A DNA stretch of 35,964 nt, from NCBI GenBank assembly GCA_005116945.1, contig SWDH01000043.1:24883-60846 (forward strand). The letters are read 5' to 3'. The translations under genes and the position numbers were made by a program. This document shows, one piece after another, positions 1-7,911 of the stretch. Origin of the DNA: Nitrospira sp. (GTDB taxonomy: Bacteria > Nitrospirota > Nitrospiria > Nitrospirales > Nitrospiraceae). The number at the start of each line of letters is the position of its first letter. The first letter of the stretch is position 1. Under the pieces are notes generated by a model. It ran no database searches. It saw only the letters and a list, made by a program, of their open reading frames with translations, and was not told the DNA's origin.

Positions 1-1082
1 CAGCTCAGATCGACTTCCATTTCTACGAGGCACGTACTGAACTCACAGCGCTCGATGATGCCGCCTGCCACAATATCCTGCGACGGTGAGTCTGGATTGC
101 GAATCGCGGAGATGTACCAGCGATACTGTACGTCCGGTTCAAGTGCCACGCCCAAATCTTTGAGATTGAGCGAGTGGATGCCTGCATGATCCGGTGTGGG
201 AATCGGGCGTTCATACAGCGGCTTGACCGATCGGGTGTCGATGAGTGTAAACCGCATGGGTAAGGACGTCGGCTTGGAGAGGAACCAGTTTAAGGACGGC
301 GCCTGCTTCACCGTCAGGCCGACATGGTCGGGAACAAGGGCCACGATCTCAGGGTCCTTCCCCTCCGTACCGCGCAAGCCCCCGCCGACTCGTGCGCGCG
401 GTATGACTTTATTCCGAGGGGTATAGATCGGCAACGAAGACTCTACCGATTGGCTCGTTGGGGCCTGGACCCCTTGATCGGCAGGAGCCGCTGCGCCCAC
501 CCACGAACTGAAGCCGTGGGTGGGCGCAGCGGCTCCTGCCGAGCGAAAGCTTTCGGTCATGTCCGGATTCAAGCTCATGTCCATGCCGGCTTCGTAGAAT
601 TTGAATTGTCCGCGCGTGCCTCCGAGAAGCCGCGAGATGGCCGTTTCGATCGGCACCTTGAAGTAGAAGGCCATGTCCGGGGTGATGGCGAAACTGTAGA
701 GCTTGCGAATCCACTCCGGCGACACGCCGCGGACCACATCGCGTGCGAAGGCGGTGTACATGTAGCGGTCGGCCAGGACGATCATGCCGGCCTTAAGCGG
801 GGGCAAAATTTCATGGTACTGCCGACTGGCAAAATCGGTGGCGTGTAACAAGCTGAACGTCGTCGGCGTCAGGCTTTTGTTTTTCTTTCCCCGTTTGGTC
901 GTCTCTTTGACCAGCTCCGAGGAGTTCCATTCCGTGAAGAACACTCTATGGCCCTTCGACTCCAGCCACTTGTGCAGCAACTGCAGTTGCGTGCTTTTGC
1001 CGGACCCATCGATGCCTTCGACGGTGATCAGTTTCCCTGGATAGGGGTGAGGATGTCTGGCTAGAGGGGGTTGCTCGCTCAT
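1..1082 (-). CDS. tmk: dTMP-kinase-like domain fused in frame to a DUF928 domain (3' end outside window)
   Basis: The frame is open from an ATG at 1082 to the left edge, about 360 codons, so the true C-terminus is not visible. Residues 20-180 look like thymidylate kinase: a P-loop GIDGSGKST near residue 25 and an ADRYMYTAFARD segment resembling the kinase DRY motif. A normal dTMP kinase is about 210 residues; here the match stops at ESFR near residue 180, before the usual C-terminal helices. Residues 181-201 are encoded by a perfect hairpin. From about residue 220 the protein reads as DUF928 (YTPRNKVIPRARVGGGLRG, later DIVAGGIIER), matching the complete DUF928 protein at 32177-32962. The DUF928 part has lost its signal peptide, so both partners are truncated at the junction. 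The ATG overlaps the ppx stop by four bases, so the kinase is an operon partner of ppx. The fusion may be a real rearrangement, a decayed gene or an assembly join. Confidence 0.75.
   Translation of the reverse strand, partial: MSEQPPLARHPHPYPGKLITVEGIDGSGKSTQLQLLHKWLESKGHRVFFTEWNSSELVKETTKRGKKNKSLTPTTFSLLHATDFASRQYHEILPPLKAGMIVLADRYMYTAFARDVVRGVSPEWIRKLYSFAITPDMAFYFKVPIETAISRLLGGTRGQFKFYEAGMDMSLNPDMTESFRSAGAAAPTHGFSSWVGAAAPADQGVQAPTSQSVESSLPIYTPRNKVIPRARVGGGLRGTEGKDPEIVALVPDHVGLTVKQAPSLNWFLSKPTSLPMRFTLIDTRSVKPLYERPIPTPDHAGIHSLNLKDLGVALEPDVQYRWYISAIRNPDSPSQDIVAGGIIERCEFSTCLVEMEVDLS
478..542. repeat. 28-bp perfect inverted repeat inside the tmk-DUF928 fusion
   Basis: Positions 478-505 are exactly complementary to 515-542, leaving a 9-base loop. 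It lies in coding sequence at the exact point where kinase similarity ends and the DUF928 linker begins. The inner part, CCCACGAACTGAAGCCGTGGG-like, resembles the CCACGGCTT/AAGCCGTGG hairpins seen near 34284-34342 and those typical of REP or IS200/IS605-derived elements. It may be the recombination point that created the fusion. Confidence 0.85.
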
Positions 1083-2629
1083 GCGGCCTCGTCTTGCGCA
1101 ATGACGGAAAACTTGACCCGGCGGCGGAATACGCGTTCAAAGAGATCTGCCCGGCCTGCGGCCGCCCAGGTTTCCAACTCCGCATCACCCGTCACGTGCA
1201 CGGTGATCGTGATGGTCGCGCCTAGCTTTACGTTGAGGGTACGGACGACCGAAAAATGAGTCCGATCCAAGCCGTCGGCGATTCGAAGCAGCGCGGACAG
1301 GATTCGGACGATGCGTTTGTATTTGGGTGAGAGCGCGTCGAATCCTTCATGTCGCAGTTGAGGGATGGCGCGCCGGTGATAGCGGGCCACGTTTGCGACC
1401 ACCTGAATCTCCTCGCTGGATAATCCGCCGAGGTCGCTATTGGTGATCAGATAGTAGGCGTGCTTGTGGTGCTGGCGCTCGTTGATGAGGTAGCCGACAT
1501 CGTGCAGAATCGCAGCATATTCGAGCCAGGTCCGCTCGGTGGGCCCCAAGCGATGGAGGCGCGTTGTTTGGTCGAAGAGGCGCAGGGCTAAGCTGGCGAC
1601 GTGGAGGCTATGGGTTTCGGGGGCGTGGCAGCGACGGGCCAGTGCCATGACATTGCGCCGCCGCACATCGGGAATGTCCGCTTCCGCCTTAAGCCGCTCA
1701 CGATGGCGGTGGATAAAATCATAGATGACGCCTTCACGAATAGCCTTGTCGCAGAGGATGAGTTCGTCTCGCCCTGACAGCTCCATCAGACGGCGAAGGA
1801 CTACCGTAGCAGGAAACAGCGTATCGACGCGTTTGGGATCCAATCCGGGGATCGCCAGCCTGGCTTTGATGGTGGAGTGACGGAGGCTCTGCTCGATCTC
1901 TTTGACGTCCTTCAGAGAAATGGTGGCGAGATTGATTTGAGGGAGCGGGCGATTCGTCCGGCGAAGATGCACGACTTCTGCCAAGTTGCCTGCCATGCCG
2001 GAGGTGGCGATCAGGGAATCGAATCGTTTGGTCTTGAACGAATCGAGGGCGCTCTGTAACTGGGCCGTCACAGTATCTTCCATTGAGCGGAGCATCCCCT
2101 CAGATGGTGGCGTGCGTTTGAGGAATTCATCTGCCAGTCGGATGGCGCCCAGCTTCAGGCTCTTTGAGTGGAGGAGTTGGTCACGATTCCCGACCATCAG
2201 TTCGACTGATCCACCGCCGACATCCACCGAGATCGTCGGTTGTTCTGTCATGGGCACGTTATTTTTGACGCCGAGGAAAATCAGCCTGGCTTCTTCGGTG
2301 CCGCTGATGACGCGGACAGTCAATCCTGTGTGCTCGGCCACGAGATCGATAAAGTCTCCTCCGTTTTTCGCTTCGCGCACCGCGCTGGTGGCGACGGCGA
2401 TGATGCGATCGTAGCCCTTATTTTTGGCCAGGGTCACGAGATTGCGAATGACTTCGAGTCCGCGTGTGATCGCCTCGTCGGAGAGGCGGTGGGTTGTAAA
2501 GGCGCCGTTCCCGAGTCTTGTCATGTCTTTGAAACGATCGAGGATCTTGTAGCTTGCATCCGGCTGGATCTCAGCCAACACCATATGGATGGAGTTCGTT
2601 CCGATATCGATGACGGCAATCTTTGCCAT
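1079..2629 (-). CDS. ppx: Exopolyphosphatase / guanosine pentaphosphatase family (Ppx/GppA) with C-terminal HD domain
   Basis: Predicted to release phosphate from polyphosphate chains or to hydrolyse pppGpp in the cytoplasm. The N-terminal half has the actin-like ATPase fold signature: phosphate-1 motif AVIDIGTNSIHMVLAE (residues 5-20), TEEARLIFLG near 111-120, and phosphate-2 motif SVDVGGGSVELMV near 134-146. The C-terminal half is an HD-type domain with AAILHDVGYLINERQHHKH at about 372-390. At 516 residues it has the usual length of the long Ppx form. I chose the ATG at 2629; the frame extends upstream only to a TTG at 2650. Its stop overlaps the start of the downstream kinase gene (ATGA), so the two are translationally coupled. 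The divergent SDR gene lies about 150 bp upstream. Confidence 0.93.
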   Translation of the reverse strand: MAKIAVIDIGTNSIHMVLAEIQPDASYKILDRFKDMTRLGNGAFTTHRLSDEAITRGLEVIRNLVTLAKNKGYDRIIAVATSAVREAKNGGDFIDLVAEHTGLTVRVISGTEEARLIFLGVKNNVPMTEQPTISVDVGGGSVELMVGNRDQLLHSKSLKLGAIRLADEFLKRTPPSEGMLRSMEDTVTAQLQSALDSFKTKRFDSLIATSGMAGNLAEVVHLRRTNRPLPQINLATISLKDVKEIEQSLRHSTIKARLAIPGLDPKRVDTLFPATVVLRRLMELSGRDELILCDKAIREGVIYDFIHRHRERLKAEADIPDVRRRNVMALARRCHAPETHSLHVASLALRLFDQTTRLHRLGPTERTWLEYAAILHDVGYLINERQHHKHAYYLITNSDLGGLSSEEIQVVANVARYHRRAIPQLRHEGFDALSPKYKRIVRILSALLRIADGLDRTHFSVVRTLNVKLGATITITVHVTGDAELETWAAAGRADLFERVFRRRVKFSVIAQDEAA

Positions 2630-2775
2630 GGAATAGTGAAACCCTTTCAAGCACTTACGACTGGTACGAGGTTAGGCTAGATGAAGGTAGCCTGGCTTGT
2701 CAAGGTCAGCACACTTCAATTGTGGCGACAGGATAGTTGGCTGATCTCTGGTGGGTGGTCGTGGTACTCTCGCCT

Positions 2776-3654
2776 ATGGCTGATCGTCCTTCCTCCATGA
2801 CGGTGGTTATAACGGGTGCTTCGACTGGCATCGGGGCGGCTTGTGCGCTCGATTGTGTCAGTCGCGGGATGACGGTGTTTGCGGGGGTGCGCGATCCTCG
2901 GGCAGGGGAGGCGCTTGCGGGAAAAGCCGGTTCATCACTTACTCCGATCATCCTCGACGTCACCGATGAACGGTCGATTGCGCAATCGGTTGAGGCTGTG
3001 CAACGGGTTGTGGGGGAGGCTGGGCTTGGAGGGCTCGTGAATAATGCCGGAATCGTGATCGGGAGCCCTCTCGAAGTGATCCCGTTGCCGCAATTGCGCA
3101 AACAGCTTGAGGTCAACGTGATCGGGCAGATTGCTGTGACGCAGGCGTTTCTTCCGTTGCTACGCCGAGGCCGTGGTCGAATTGTCAACATGGGGTCGAT
3201 TGCCGGTCGCGGGACGATTCCGCTTTTGGGACCCTATTCGGCTTCGAAGTATGCGTTGGAGGCGCTGACCGATGCGTTGAGAATGGAATTGCAGCCTTGG
3301 GGAATTCAAGTGTCGATTATTGAGCCGGGAGCGATCGCGACACCGATTTGGGAGAAATCGGCTAAGGAGGCAGAAGGTCTTGAAGCATCGGCCAGCGAAG
3401 AGGCGAAGGTTCTCTATGGTGAAGCGGTGGTTCGAGTTCGTGACGCGGTTGCCCAAGCGGCTCAGCGGGCAATTCCAGCGGACGCGGTGGTTCGGGCGGT
3501 GCATCATGCGTTGACGGCGTCTCGTCCGCACACCCGCTATCTCGTGGGTTCTGATGCCAAGTTGCGTGCGTGGATGGTGAAATGGTTGCCGGATCGAGTT
3601 CAGGATAAGTTGTTGTTATGGGCGCTCAAATATCCGCGCGAAGGTTCAGTCTGA
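2776..3654 (+). CDS. Short-chain dehydrogenase/reductase (SDR family)
   Basis: A classical SDR oxidoreductase using NAD(P)H, substrate unknown. The cofactor motif TGASTGIG follows the first beta strand (residues 14-21), NNAG sits near residue 95, and the catalytic triad is visible as Ser in MGSIAGRG and Tyr/Lys in YSASKYALEAL. The PG motif EPGAIATPIW follows. The C-terminal 90 residues (HALTASRPHTRYLVGSDAKL) resemble SDRs of the retinol-dehydrogenase-like group, which often act on lipids or ketones. The start is uncertain: ATG 2776 is used, but in-frame ATGs at 2737 and 2797 exist and none has a strong ribosome-binding site. The gene is monocistronic, divergent from ppx and convergent with the OB-fold gene. 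Confidence 0.9.
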   Translation: MADRPSSMTVVITGASTGIGAACALDCVSRGMTVFAGVRDPRAGEALAGKAGSSLTPIILDVTDERSIAQSVEAVQRVVGEAGLGGLVNNAGIVIGSPLEVIPLPQLRKQLEVNVIGQIAVTQAFLPLLRRGRGRIVNMGSIAGRGTIPLLGPYSASKYALEALTDALRMELQPWGIQVSIIEPGAIATPIWEKSAKEAEGLEASASEEAKVLYGEAVVRVRDAVAQAAQRAIPADAVVRAVHHALTASRPHTRYLVGSDAKLRAWMVKWLPDRVQDKLLLWALKYPREGSV

Positions 3655-3699
3655 TCAGGAAGCAGGGTGGGGTAGCGGATAAATGGAAGACGTCTGTGG

Positions 3700-4137
3700 T
3701 CAGCCGACTAGGTCTGGATTGAGCCGACTCATTGGCTTGATAGAGAGGGCTTTGATTTCGTTGTAGATGACCGTGCGCCCTGCCTGGCGAAGGCGCGAGA
3801 AGACTCCTTCCACAATCACCTGGTCGCCTTCACGAACTTCGACCTGACCAAGACTGATGATTTTCAACGTACCGGCCTGATCCTTCAAGAGAAACCCATA
3901 GGCCGGTTCACCGTGCCGATTCGTCGCGAGTTGGACGTTGGTGACTTGGCCGGTTACGACTACTTCCTGGTGGTCGTACTGCTCAGGATGGGTGAGAAGC
4001 TCCGTGATCTCTAAAAGGCTTGATGCATGAACGAGTAACGGCGCCGCGATGAAAACGAGTAGGGAGAGTAGAAGAACCATGACGCGTCCTGTTCGATGAT
4101 GCCGATGCGAGGGCAGGATGTTGGAGAGTCTGGTCAT
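3700..4137 (-). CDS. Exported OB-fold protein
   Basis: 145 residues. An N-terminal hydrophobic stretch (MVLLLSLLVFIAAPLLVHA, about residues 20-38) is a signal peptide or membrane anchor. The remainder, from ITELLTHPEQYDHQEVVVTGQVTNVQ to VIVEGVFSRLRQAGRTVIYNEIKALSI, has the strand pattern of small OB-fold domains (tRNA-anti/CcmE-like), a fold used to bind nucleic acid, ligand or metal outside the cytoplasm. No CcmE heme-binding histidine motif is visible, so I do not call it CcmE. A second possible start is the Met at 4080, preceded by AGGA. The -10-like TATAAT lies so close to ATG 4137 that the transcript would be nearly leaderless if that start is used. Confidence 0.75.
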   Translation of the reverse strand: MTRLSNILPSHRHHRTGRVMVLLLSLLVFIAAPLLVHASSLLEITELLTHPEQYDHQEVVVTGQVTNVQLATNRHGEPAYGFLLKDQAGTLKIISLGQVEVREGDQVIVEGVFSRLRQAGRTVIYNEIKALSIKPMSRLNPDLVG

Positions 4138-4148
4138 GGTATGAATGT

Positions 4149-4176
4149 ATTATACCGCACCAGGGACAAAGTGCAA
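4149..4176 (-). promoter_or_regulatory. Candidate sigma-70 promoter for the OB-fold gene
   Basis: On the minus strand TTGCAC (4171-4176) is followed after 16 bases by a perfect TATAAT (4149-4154). Transcription would begin only a few bases before ATG 4137, which favours either a leaderless message or the internal start at 4080. Confidence 0.5.
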
Positions 4177-4262
4177 TTGGGGATGCATTCTCACTCGTAG
4201 AGTTAAGGAGCAGTTCCTCCAACACCCTCCGACCTGCTCCGATCATCTTGAATACGTGCGTG

Positions 4263-5453
4263 CTACCACTTGTCGGAGGGTCTTCCGCTCGCATCTTCTC
4301 CCCTCATGCTGTTCAGGATCTGCGCCTGCATCTCGCTCAATTCTTTAACTGGAGGCTCGGCAGGAGCGTCAAGCGCTCCGACTTCCACCTTGGGTGTGGC
4401 TGCCGTCCGGTTGAGCAAGTCTGCATCTACGGCTTCGGGAGAGCGGTCCATGTCGTTGAGTACAGTGGTGAGCCGCTGAAGCCCGAACAAGTTTCTGGTG
4501 ATTTCTGAGTGCATGGCATTGGAGCTGGCGCCGAAGACGAGCGAGGTCCAGAATTTGACTTCAATCTCCTCGGGTAAGCTGCCCCAGACCATCGCCGTCA
4601 GTTTATCGATGAGGGCAGACTCCGTCTTTTCCAACCCGTCGAAGGTCGAGTGCGACCGCTCAATAGGCTGCATCGCGAGCACCGAAAAGGTTTCCTTCCA
4701 CAAATCTAATGGCGAGGTGGTTGAGGTCGCCGCGTCGGTCTGTGACATGGCCTGGAGGGCGTGCAGATACTGTGTGAGGTACTTCATTTTGCGTGCGGCG
4801 AGGCTGCTGGCGGGAATGCCCCAGACGTGTGCGATCTCGTGATCTTGTAGCGGTGCAGAGATCGCACTCTGGCGCTCGCGTTCCGCCAGGTTGAGCCTGG
4901 TGCGATATTTTTCCGCCATGCGGAGTTGGGTTTGAAATTCGATGCTGAGCCGTTGCTGCTGGTAATCTTCTGTCGTGATCTCATTGGCTTCCCAGCGCTG
5001 TTCCAGCAGGCGAATTGCCGGTTTGGGCAGGACGGTTCTTGCGGACGCGTGTAAGGCATCAAGCTGGTCTGTGGAAACGGAGAAACGCTCGCTCAGGAGG
5101 GTACGGGCACGGCCGGCGAAGGCTTCCCGGAGTTGCGCGAGACTTCGCAGACTTTCGCATTGCAGCCACGTCCGCTCTCGCTTGAGCCGTACCTGTCGGC
5201 GATATTGGTCGCGCCGGTCGGTGACCACCTTAATCGATTCTTTGGTCATGGTGGTGTTGGTCGGTTTCGTCCCGGCGACGCAGCGGGGATCCGGTCGATC
5301 TGCCACAATATACAGGATTTCTTCGTCCGTCACGTCGAAATACTGAAGCAGGATCAGTCGAAGCATAATCCGTCCCTGCATGGGCATGGCATCGATGACC
5401 GAATGGATGGTTTCAACGGTGAGGGGCGCAGTTGATGGGGTGATTGTGGTCAT
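4263..5453 (-). CDS. Conserved-looking protein of unknown function
   Basis: 396 residues, not recognised. It is mostly helical and soluble, with no signal peptide or membrane segment. Residues 85-215 are rich in Arg, Glu and Gln and likely form long helices or a coiled coil (RRDQYRRQVRLKRERTW, RLNLAERERQ). The C-terminal tail, from about residue 345, is low in complexity and acidic/proline-rich. It starts 14 bases after the stop of the 70-residue gene at 5468-5680, so the two probably form an operon. No catalytic motif was seen. Confidence 0.7.
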   Translation of the reverse strand: MTTITPSTAPLTVETIHSVIDAMPMQGRIMLRLILLQYFDVTDEEILYIVADRPDPRCVAGTKPTNTTMTKESIKVVTDRRDQYRRQVRLKRERTWLQCESLRSLAQLREAFAGRARTLLSERFSVSTDQLDALHASARTVLPKPAIRLLEQRWEANEITTEDYQQQRLSIEFQTQLRMAEKYRTRLNLAERERQSAISAPLQDHEIAHVWGIPASSLAARKMKYLTQYLHALQAMSQTDAATSTTSPLDLWKETFSVLAMQPIERSHSTFDGLEKTESALIDKLTAMVWGSLPEEIEVKFWTSLVFGASSNAMHSEITRNLFGLQRLTTVLNDMDRSPEAVDADLLNRTAATPKVEVGALDAPAEPPVKELSEMQAQILNSMRGEDASGRPSDKW

Positions 5454-5467
5454 TGGGCTACGAGCTT

Positions 5468-5680
5468 CTATGCGTTGCCTGAGTGATGCGATTCCAGGTA
5501 GAGGGCGACATATTCTCGAATCTCTTGAATGGTTCCACTGACAAACATGTCGCGCGGGATCTCCACGCGCGTGAGAGTGGCCGGATCGACCCCTCGCTCA
5601 ACCGCATAATCTTCATCGATGTAGAGGCTCACCGACCCGTCTGGAAAGCGAACCGCGTAGAGTGCGTTATTATCAGCCAT
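5468..5680 (-). CDS. Small hypothetical protein
   Basis: 70 residues, acidic, no membrane segment. The sequence (ALYAVRFPDGSVSLYIDEDY, then VEIPRDMFVSGTIQEIREYV) suggests a compact beta-hairpin plus helix. Family not recognised. It lies directly upstream of, and on the same strand as, the 4263-5453 gene. A palindromic element begins 12 bases upstream of its start codon, so its promoter must lie within or beyond that repeat. Confidence 0.6.
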   Translation of the reverse strand: MADNNALYAVRFPDGSVSLYIDEDYAVERGVDPATLTRVEIPRDMFVSGTIQEIREYVALYLESHHSGNA

Positions 5681-5692
5681 CGGACGTGCCAG

Positions 5693-5819
5693 GCAGGATG
5701 CTGAAAAAGTCCGCCAGCGTCGTTCTCAGCTCGTCGAAATCCTCAACGTACCCTCGAGGGTACGCCTCCGGTTTCAACTCGCCTGCGGCCTTGCTGGACA
5801 GCCTTTTTGAGCATCCTGC
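5693..5819. repeat. Palindromic intergenic element, copy 1
   Basis: A 127-bp element with outer inverted arms of 17 bases (5693-5709 against 5803-5819, one mismatch), an inner palindrome GTACCCTCGAGGGTAC at 5748-5763, and a GC-rich core ending GGCC/CAGCC followed by five T. Related copies are at 7730-7856, 27358-27536 and 29971-30096. This copy is upstream of a minus-strand operon rather than at a stop codon. The T-run after the last stem means it could act as a terminator. Confidence 0.85.
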
Positions 5820-6041
5820 GAGATGTACTCCTGTTGTCTCAGAAGTGCCTACCCGCTGCCCTGCAGGTGGGTCCACACGCAGACAGGCTGACCAATAAAA
5901 TCACGGTGTAGGCACAGATACAGGTATCACACGCGTGATTTAGCTGTCAAAGCGGAGAATCCGCTCTGGAGCGCGTTTGCGTGAAAACGGCGTCGCCGTC
6001 GCAGGAGGCGGCCGCAAAGTTGGCTAGGGGGAAGGTTTCTC

Positions 6042-6080
6042 CAAAAACACGGCCTTCGATCGTGAGATCGAAGGCCGTGT
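6042..6080 (-). terminator. Rho-independent terminator of hemQ
   Basis: A perfect 15-bp stem (6047-6061 with 6066-6080) and a GTGA tetraloop, followed on the minus strand by TTTTTGG. It starts 24 bases after the stop codon of the minus-strand heme protein gene. Confidence 0.9.
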
Positions 6081-6103
6081 CAATCCTTCACGTCGATGTG
6101 GCG

Positions 6104-6826
6104 TTAGCCGCCGAGCGTGTCGAGCGTTTCCTTGAGGCTCTTGCGAATGCAGGTGAAAATCGGGGTATCGCGCAATGTGTATCGGGAACCCTCAGTTTCG
6201 CGAAGGGCCATCACGAGATCCAGGAAGTCTTCCGGTTTATCGCTTTCAAACGCGACGACCCATTCCTGGTCATCCAACCCGAATGAGTAGGTGGTATTCA
6301 GCTTCACCGAAGGAAACCGATGGCCGACTTCGATATGTTCATCCATCATACCCTGCCGCGCTGCCTTTGTGAGGAGGAACCATTCGCGCGTCTTGAGGAA
6401 CGGGTAGACAAAAATATACTTGCCTTTTCCTGGGACGACGGTCAGGCGCTTGCTCTCTTGATTTTCGTGGGTGTGATGATCCACATACACTGAGCGCTTG
6501 GTGATCGCGAGATAGGAGTACGGCGTGGTCAGATATTGTCCTAGGCCAGAAGCCAAGATCTTTGTGGTCATATCCTGGAATAATTCCATCTCGTAGCTGA
6601 TCCGCCAGAGCATGATATCGCAATCGCCTCTGATTCCAACCGCGGAGTAGGCTACCACGAGAACCTTGCCGGTATAGTCCTCGACTGCGCGCAAGAATTC
6701 CTGTTTCCCTCTGGTGCGCTCACTCTCAGGGAGACGCCGCCAGGCCGGGTCGATTTTATAGAAGGCAAAGTTCACATATTGGCGTTTGGGTGCTTGCGGG
6801 GCTGGGGTTTGTTCAGGGGTGGACAT
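6104..6826 (-). CDS. hemQ: Chlorite-dismutase-family heme protein, probably coproheme decarboxylase (HemQ/ChdC)
   Basis: Predicted to convert coproheme III to heme b in the last step of the coproporphyrin-dependent heme pathway. The 240-residue protein has the Cld-family fold. In KYIFVYPF, Tyr141 aligns with the catalytic Tyr of ChdC enzymes, and His164 in MMDEHIEVGHRF aligns with the proximal heme ligand. At the site of the distal Arg that true chlorite dismutases need (VKR in the Nitrospira enzyme as I remember it), this protein reads SVKLN with no Arg, which argues against chlorite dismutation. ATG 6826 is preferred over an adjacent TTG because GGAGGAG lies five bases upstream. The first 15 residues are a Pro/Gln-rich tail. 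It is monocistronic with its own terminator. Confidence 0.85.
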   Translation of the reverse strand: MSTPEQTPAPQAPKRQYVNFAFYKIDPAWRRLPESERTRGKQEFLRAVEDYTGKVLVVAYSAVGIRGDCDIMLWRISYEMELFQDMTTKILASGLGQYLTTPYSYLAITKRSVYVDHHTHENQESKRLTVVPGKGKYIFVYPFLKTREWFLLTKAARQGMMDEHIEVGHRFPSVKLNTTYSFGLDDQEWVVAFESDKPEDFLDLVMALRETEGSRYTLRDTPIFTCIRKSLKETLDTLGG

Positions 6827-7139
6827 CAAAACTCCTCCGTATAACGTCCTGAAAAGTAGGCGACCGTTGGTTATTGACGAGTGTGTTTGCTGTCATCGCC
6901 GATATTCAGGCGAGGGGTACAGCGCCACTGACTTGTATCGGTGTTCACGATGGTGTTCGTGAATTATTATTGTGGCTCAACAGCGGCTCGATTTTTATCA
7001 CTTCGCCTTTATGGTTGTCAACTTAGAGAAGAAGGTCGGTGCGTTCGTTGACAGGGGAAGAGTGTTCTGGTACTGGCAAGCGTATGTCGGTCACCCAGAG
7101 TGATCAGGACGCCGCCCAGAGCTTTGGCCGACGGGTTGG
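6827..7139. other. Intergenic region with no visible gene
   Basis: About 310 bp between the divergent hemQ and the secreted-protein gene. It contains the hemQ ribosome-binding site at its left end and must hold both promoters. I see no repeat, hairpin or conserved element. A short ATG frame from 7084 (19 codons) ends before the downstream gene and has no other support. Confidence 0.5.
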
Positions 7140-7730
7140 TTGAGGAGAGCCGTGCTCTCCGTGGGCGTTCTTGTGTCGAGTGGTTTTGCAGCTCTGTCGG
7201 CGCATGCTATCGACGTGCATCCTATCGCGGAGGAGGTTCAGGTCGCACTCGATCAGGGCAAGGAGGCCGCGCAGCGACGGAGTCCTCCGGAGACGTTTTA
7301 TGTTCGATTCGGCGCAACCGACGAGCTCCATTCCAACGGGTTTTTGATCACGAAGCTCAGTGGGTTGTCAGTCATGGCGACGCATATGGCTCTGCGGGGA
7401 ATCCAGCCGAGTCAGACCGATGTGACGCAAATTCTGGAGGGCCAGACGATGCTTGTCAGCATCAGCATCTTCGGGAATGCGCTCAACGTTGCGATAGACA
7501 GTTATATGGTGTTCGACCAGGGCGGAAAAACCATCAAGCCTGTGACCGTTCGTTTTGACGGGGTCGCCAATCGCAGTGTTGCCTGGCCGGAAAGTCCGAG
7601 ATTCAAAGCAAAAGTTGTCGCGTCGTTCAACTATGCTGACTTCGACCCGAATGCCAACACGACCATCACAGTCTTTCCGGCAAATGGGGGAGAGTCGAGC
7701 TTTGATGTAGACTTTTCTCAAATCCATTAG
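7140..7730 (+). CDS. Secreted hypothetical protein
   Basis: About 196 residues with a likely signal peptide (MRRAVLSVGVLVSSGFAALSA, cleavage near AHA). The mature part is rich in beta strands (TFYVRFGATDELHSNGF, KPVTVRFDGVANRSV, NTTITVFPANGGESS), suggesting an all-beta periplasmic or surface protein. The family is not recognised. The start is uncertain: TTG 7140 gives a proper positively charged signal peptide, while GTG 7152 has the better ribosome-binding site (GAGGAG at 7142-7147) but no N-terminal charge. A palindromic element starts on the last base of its TAG stop codon. Confidence 0.7.
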   Translation: MRRAVLSVGVLVSSGFAALSAHAIDVHPIAEEVQVALDQGKEAAQRRSPPETFYVRFGATDELHSNGFLITKLSGLSVMATHMALRGIQPSQTDVTQILEGQTMLVSISIFGNALNVAIDSYMVFDQGGKTIKPVTVRFDGVANRSVAWPESPRFKAKVVASFNYADFDPNANTTITVFPANGGESSFDVDFSQIH

Positions 7731-7856
7731 CAGAATGCTGAAAAATTCCGCCAGCGGCGTTCTCGCCTCGAAAGTATCCTCAACGTAGCCCACAGGCTAC
7801 GCCTCCGGTGCTTTCGTCGGCTGCGGCCTTGCTGACGGCCTTTTTGAGCATCCCGC
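7730..7856. repeat. Palindromic intergenic element, copy 2
   Basis: Same family as 5693-5819 and the same length (127 bp). It begins GCAGAATGCTGAAAAATTCC on the G of the preceding TAG stop and ends TTTTTGAGCATCCCGC. The inner palindrome has changed to GTAGCCCACAGGCTAC, a compensated change that keeps pairing and suggests selection on the RNA or DNA fold. It probably terminates transcription before cinA. Confidence 0.85.
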
Positions 7857-7911
7857 ATACGAGGACGATCGAAGTTCTCAAGAGGCAATATAATTTCCCA
7901 CACAACCACCC

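Noticed and set aside
3700-4137. CcmE heme chaperone
   Set aside because: It has an OB-like fold and a membrane anchor, but no heme-attachment histidine motif and no ccm neighbours.
5662-5898. Small open frames across the palindromic element
   Set aside because: They are encoded by the repeat itself, appear on both strands, and lack initiation signals.
6104-6826. Functional chlorite dismutase
   Set aside because: The distal Arg position is not Arg and the ChdC Tyr is present; HemQ/ChdC fits better.
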